From Colwellia sp. (GTDB taxonomy: Bacteria > Pseudomonadota > Gammaproteobacteria > Enterobacterales > Alteromonadaceae), in contig JABSOX010000019.1 of assembly GCA_013215655.1 (NCBI GenBank), forward strand, positions 43,390 through 107,389: DNA of 64,000 nucleotides, given 5' to 3'. The notes below the pieces were generated by a model. That model saw nothing but the letters and a program-made list of their open reading frames with translations. It did no database searches and was not told the DNA's origin. The position numbers and the translations under genes are program-made. Of the stretch, positions 61,818 to 64,000 are shown piece after piece (position 1 is the stretch's first letter; every line of letters starts with the position of its first letter).

Positions 61818-63938
61818 ATGGCAGATAAAAGAATAACGCATTACATCTTTGCTGATTTAGTTCTCGATGTTCAGCGTGGAGAGTTAACGCGAGATACCAT
61901 TAATATCGCTTTGCCTAAATTGAGTTATGACCTATTAGTTGCCTTGGTTGAGTCTGCGCCTGCTTTGTTAAGCCAGCAGGAATTAATGCAAAAGGTATGG
62001 CCAGAAAGGGTTATTGGCGATGAAACCTTAAAACAAAGAATTAAGTTATTAAGAAAAGCGTTAGGTGATGATGCTGCTGCACCTTTTTATATCGAAGCGG
62101 TAAGGGGGAGAGGTTATCGATTATTACCTAAGGTAACCTGTAATTGTATTGTACCAAAACCACCTTCGGTGATGTTAGATTTAAGTGCAAATGACCAGTT
62201 TCCAAGCTTTTCTATCCATCAAATAACATCTTTTTGGAGAATGTTATCAAAAGGTGGTTTAATCATTCTTTTTCTGCTGATCATCTCGATTACGATATTT
62301 TCGTACTTTACTTCCCCTGAGCAATACTTTAATAATTCAAGATTGGTTATTTTACCTTTTAAACATCAACTACCAGAGTCAAAAATCTTTGTAATAAACA
62401 AGGTTAATGATGCTTTGATTAGCGCTTTATCAAAATCAAAAAACAAACAATTAGTGTCTCCTAGTTTAGTTGCCAACATCTCATCAACGGGAAAATCATT
62501 AGATGTTATCGCGAAAAAATTTAATGCGGGTTTAATATTAAATGGTGATATTTACCTCTCGCCAGACAATATGTTAAGTATCAGGTTGCAACTAACGGAT
62601 GTAAATTTTCAGGCATTAATTTGGCATGGGGAGTTTAACTCCTCAGTTAGCGAACTCGATGATTTGCAAAAGGAATTATCAAAAAAATTAATATTAGCTT
62701 TATCAGATAACCAAAATGAGCAAGTAGGAAATGACAGGCAACTTAATGAACTTAGTTATCAACACTTTCAAAAAGCCAAGCAATATTATAAGCGTTATCG
62801 AAAAGTTGATAATGATATTGCCATCGATTTTTTTTATAAAGCTATTAATGCAGACTCTAAATACTCATTAGCCTATTCAGGTTTGAGTCAAGCATATAGT
62901 CAGCAGTTATTTCAATTTGGAGGCAATGAGAGTGATCGTATTAAAGCGATTGATAATGCCTATCAAGCGATTACTTATGACAGCCAATCAGCAGAAGCTT
63001 ACAAAGCATTAGGCAGCGCTTATTATGTATCAGGATGGTTATCAAAGAGTATTAATGCAAATTTAAGTGCTTTGGAATTATCTCCTAATAATATTGAAAT
63101 TATTACTAACCTCGGATTTATTTATAGCGAACAGGGGGAGTTAGCGAAAGCATTGTCTTTTAGCCGACAAGCATTACAGCTTAACTCAGTAGATGTTGTC
63201 GCTATGGTGCATCATGGTATTACCTTGCAGCGTTTAGCAAAGTATAAACAAGCGCAGCAATGGTTTGAAAAAGCTATTTCGGTACAGCCTGATTACCTTT
63301 TGGCGACTTATCATTTAGGTCAACTATATATAGAGCAAGGTAAGTTTGAAGATGCTAAAAATGTTTATTTTAAAACACTGCAACGTCATGAAAATCACCC
63401 CCTATTGACTGAAGGTTTAGCTGATAGTTATTTATATTCAGGGGAACTGACAGACGCAAAATCATGGTATAAAAAGTCAAAAAGTATAAGTAACCATAGC
63501 AATACCTCAATTAAAACCGAAATGAGTCGGACTTCTCGAGTTGCGCTGTTATCTATATTACTTAAAGGAAATGCGTCTGAACAAGAAGTTTCAATGTTGA
63601 TAACTATCGCTGAAAAAGCTCACGTTAAGGGCTCTGACAAAGCGATGGATAGTTATAACTTAGCATTACTTTATGCATACAGAAATAAAAAAGAGATGAC
63701 AATTAGATATTTGGTGCAAGCTGTTGAGCAAGGCTTGATGTCACCACACCTAATTGAAAAGCAACCGTTATTTACAAAGTTACGGTTGATGAGTGCCTAT
63801 TCTAAAATTATAGATAAAATTCAGGACAAGCGTCAAAAAGAGGGGATCATTTCTATCAATAGTACGTATATACCCGCTCTACTTGAAGATGCAGGTATCA
63901 GCAAGTCGAGAAAGGGTCAGGTACAAGGCATTGATTGA
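61818..63938 (+). CDS. CadC-like winged-helix membrane regulator with TPR domain
   Basis: 706 residues as read. N-terminal OmpR/CadC-type DNA-binding domain (1-105; LPKLSYDLLVALVESAP, ETLKQRIKLLRKALGDD, VRGRGYRLLP), one membrane helix near 150-170, then a periplasmic part with an NfrA/TolB-like segment and six or more TPR units (LSPNNIEIITNLGFIYSEQGELAKALSF). GAGGAAAG precedes the ATG. The last ~23 residues are encoded by a MITE-A copy that starts at 63869, so the original end is lost or replaced. Divergent from the POT transporter, its likely target. Confidence 0.9.
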   Translation: MADKRITHYIFADLVLDVQRGELTRDTINIALPKLSYDLLVALVESAPALLSQQELMQKVWPERVIGDETLKQRIKLLRKALGDDAAAPFYIEAVRGRGYRLLPKVTCNCIVPKPPSVMLDLSANDQFPSFSIHQITSFWRMLSKGGLIILFLLIISITIFSYFTSPEQYFNNSRLVILPFKHQLPESKIFVINKVNDALISALSKSKNKQLVSPSLVANISSTGKSLDVIAKKFNAGLILNGDIYLSPDNMLSIRLQLTDVNFQALIWHGEFNSSVSELDDLQKELSKKLILALSDNQNEQVGNDRQLNELSYQHFQKAKQYYKRYRKVDNDIAIDFFYKAINADSKYSLAYSGLSQAYSQQLFQFGGNESDRIKAIDNAYQAITYDSQSAEAYKALGSAYYVSGWLSKSINANLSALELSPNNIEIITNLGFIYSEQGELAKALSFSRQALQLNSVDVVAMVHHGITLQRLAKYKQAQQWFEKAISVQPDYLLATYHLGQLYIEQGKFEDAKNVYFKTLQRHENHPLLTEGLADSYLYSGELTDAKSWYKKSKSISNHSNTSIKTEMSRTSRVALLSILLKGNASEQEVSMLITIAEKAHVKGSDKAMDSYNLALLYAYRNKKEMTIRYLVQAVEQGLMSPHLIEKQPLFTKLRLMSAYSKIIDKIQDKRQKEGIISINSTYIPALLEDAGISKSRKGQVQGID

Positions 63939-64000
63939 AGAGAATAGTTATTCTCTTGTCGAAATCAATAACGCAGGAGAGGACCCTTTATCGCCTTGCC
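63869..64000. mobile_element. MITE-A copy 2 (cut by the window edge)
   Basis: Starts tatacccgctctacttgaag and follows MITE-A copy 1 (16907-17173) closely for the visible 132 bp, including aagtcgagaaagggtcagg and ggcattgattgaagagaat. It overlaps the 3' end of the wHTH-TPR gene and supplies its stop codon. The right terminal repeat lies outside the window. Confidence 0.85.

Overview
The window is a low-GC stretch of gammaproteobacterial chromosome. The gene families suggest a marine Alteromonadales bacterium of the Colwellia/Thalassotalea type: a TonB-Xanth-Caul type receptor beside a tryptophan-halogenase-like flavoprotein, a pullulanase plus GH97 set, a DUF2982 protein, and many c-di-GMP and two-component proteins. 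The genus is inferred from gene content, not from a marker gene. I saw no rRNA, tRNA or CRISPR array.

1-4.76 kb is an array of integron gene cassettes. Short, mostly hypothetical or membrane/secreted genes, all on the minus strand, alternate with about nine full attC sites and one half site. They include a DUF1059 protein, an XRE-DUF4177 fusion, a LysE-type exporter, a lipoprotein and an ABM-type monooxygenase. One cassette carries a truncated IS110-family transposase. No integron integrase lies on the side where it should be; that side holds lgt and lspA. The array is therefore a CALIN or a displaced part of a sedentary integron.

5-11.7 kb holds lgt-lspA, a hypothetical gene, a MocR-type regulator, a calcineurin-like lipoprotein, a DUF1330 protein, and an RsgA-type GTPase whose leader contains a tiny ORF and mutually exclusive hairpins.

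11.7-29.0 kb is an alpha-glucan (maltodextrin/pullulan) utilization region: GH97 alpha-glucosidase, lipoprotein pullulanase, TonB-dependent receptor, halogenase-like flavoprotein, aldo/keto reductase and a dead MFS maltose-type transporter. Five near-identical palindromes with an ATACGTAT core lie upstream of these units and probably bind one LacI-type repressor not present here. A signalling cluster (HTH-REC protein, PAS-rich hybrid kinase, REC-EAL phosphodiesterase) sits inside this region.

29-45.3 kb is mixed: two LysR regulators with divergent targets, PH-domain and DUF2982 membrane proteins, an amidohydrolase fused to a CIA30 domain, a LytS/LytTR pair, a DUF5916 outer-membrane protein, a small DUF1801/GFA/DUF3303 operon, a GAF-GGDEF cyclase and an ankyrin protein.

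45.5-56.2 kb contains an RND efflux operon with its own two-component system (adaptor, pump, regulator, kinase), then a cupredoxin-like protein, a membrane GGDEF(degenerate)-EAL protein and an outer-membrane barrel as a second operon.

56.2-64 kb has an amidohydrolase, an HDOD gene broken by a MITE, a POT peptide transporter, and a divergent wHTH-TPR regulator whose 3' end has been rewritten by another MITE. Two MITE families (A: 16.9, 37.6 and 63.9 kb; B: 44.3, 59.3 and a relative at 58.5 kb) have different termini but share a core of about 50 bp.
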